DNA from: Halanaerobium sp041694515
GTDB lineage: Bacteria; Bacillota; Halanaerobiia; Halanaerobiales; Halanaerobiaceae
NCBI GenBank assembly: GCA_041694515.1
Contig: JASMSZ010000140.1
Location: 1 to 6,116 of the forward strand
Direction: 5' to 3'
DNA length: 6,116 bases
The position numbers and the translations under genes are program-made. Of this stretch, positions 5,895-6,116 are shown one piece after another (positions within the stretch are counted from its first letter, which is position 1; each line of letters opens with the position of its first letter). The notes beneath the pieces are model-generated. The model was not told the DNA's origin, searched no databases, and was given only the letters and a program-made list of their open reading frames with translations.

Positions 5895-5921
5895 AAGAGT
5901 TATTCCTTTCAACTTCTTTTT
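5895..5921 (+). terminator. Weak terminator candidate after uppP
   Basis: Bases aagagtt (5895-5901) can pair with aacttctt (5911-5918) with one bulge, and the stem runs into a T5 run (5917-5921). The stem is short and AT-rich, so this is only a candidate. The rest of 5882-6060 has no recognisable gene; the reading frames there are short and look like nothing known. Confidence 0.25.
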
Positions 5922-6060
5922 CAATCAGTTTTTATTGTTACTACACTAACTTTTTCCCCTTTGTTCTGCATTGTGGACTTAATATTTCTTCCATTTGTCT
6001 TTGATTGTATTAAAGCAAAAGACAGTGATAATTGTCCAATAATAGATATTATTAACAAAT

Positions 6061-6116
6061 AAAACCCCCAGAAAAGCTCCATCATTAATCGAAAAAATGA
6101 AGCTTCTCTGAGGGGA
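6061..6116 (-). terminator. Right copy of the dispersed repeat, a minus-strand terminator hairpin
   Basis: Arms cccccagaaaagct (6065-6078) and agcttctctgagggg (6101-6115) pair nearly completely, with a one-base bulge and a mismatch. CATT/AATG pairing can extend the stem inward. On the minus strand the hairpin is followed by TTTTATTT (6064 downward), the form of an intrinsic terminator. It would end a minus-strand gene to the right of the window. It shares most of its sequence, including the loop, with bases 1-41. Confidence 0.6.

Noticed and set aside
5882..6060. Possible small genes downstream of uppP, such as a 17-codon minus-strand frame beginning MEEILSPQ
   Set aside because: All frames are very short, lack ribosome sites and show no recognisable protein pattern.
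6061..6116. Riboswitch or T-box leader, considered because of the conserved loop
   Set aside because: I see none of the signature sequences of T-box, SAM, cobalamin, preQ1 or ykkC RNAs, and the hairpin plus T-run is explained by a terminator.

Overview
The window looks like chromosome from an AT-rich, low-GC Gram-positive-type anaerobe. Support comes from the strong AGGAGG-like ribosome sites, sigma-A-type promoters with 17-base spacers, AT-rich spacers, and the UppP and LysM/M23 protein types. A clostridial or halanaerobial host would fit, but this is an impression from sequence style and I could not test it.

Layout, left to right. Four of the five genes are on the minus strand, so transcription there runs right to left. 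Positions 1-142 hold a hairpin-rich, repeated terminator-like element downstream of a CadC-like ArsR/SmtB repressor gene (143-511). Positions 624-1242 hold a class I SAM-dependent methyltransferase gene broken by two single-base frameshifts in A7 runs. A 61-base inverted-repeat structure (1273-1333) separates it from cadA (1350-3590), a P1B-2-type Zn/Cd/Pb-exporting ATPase with an N-terminal HMA domain and a His-rich linker. The cadA promoter (3648-3676) is flanked by two ArsR/SmtB-type operators. A perfect terminator (3713-3740) ends the next gene, a membrane-anchored 2xLysM/M23 cell-wall protein (3739-4869). Its promoter (4960-4988) carries a third operator-like dyad at the same distance from the -10 box as in the cadA promoter. 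Divergent from it on the plus strand is uppP (5114-5881), with its own extended -10 promoter. The rest, 5882-6060, holds no gene I can recognise, and the window closes on a terminator-like hairpin (6061-6116) that repeats the sequence at 1-41.

How the parts may work together. The repressor carries both CadC-type metal-site signatures (N-terminal and alpha-3 cysteines, and the alpha-5 D/H/H/E set). The simplest model is that it represses cadA by binding on both sides of the promoter and is released by Zn, Cd or Pb. The matching dyad at the LysM/M23 gene suggests, as inference, that a cell-wall protein belongs to the same metal-responsive regulon. UppP recycles the undecaprenyl lipid carrier for wall synthesis and shares a theme, but no visible control, with its divergent neighbour. 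I see no CRISPR array, tRNA, rRNA, transposase or recognisable new defence system. The most interesting content is regulatory.
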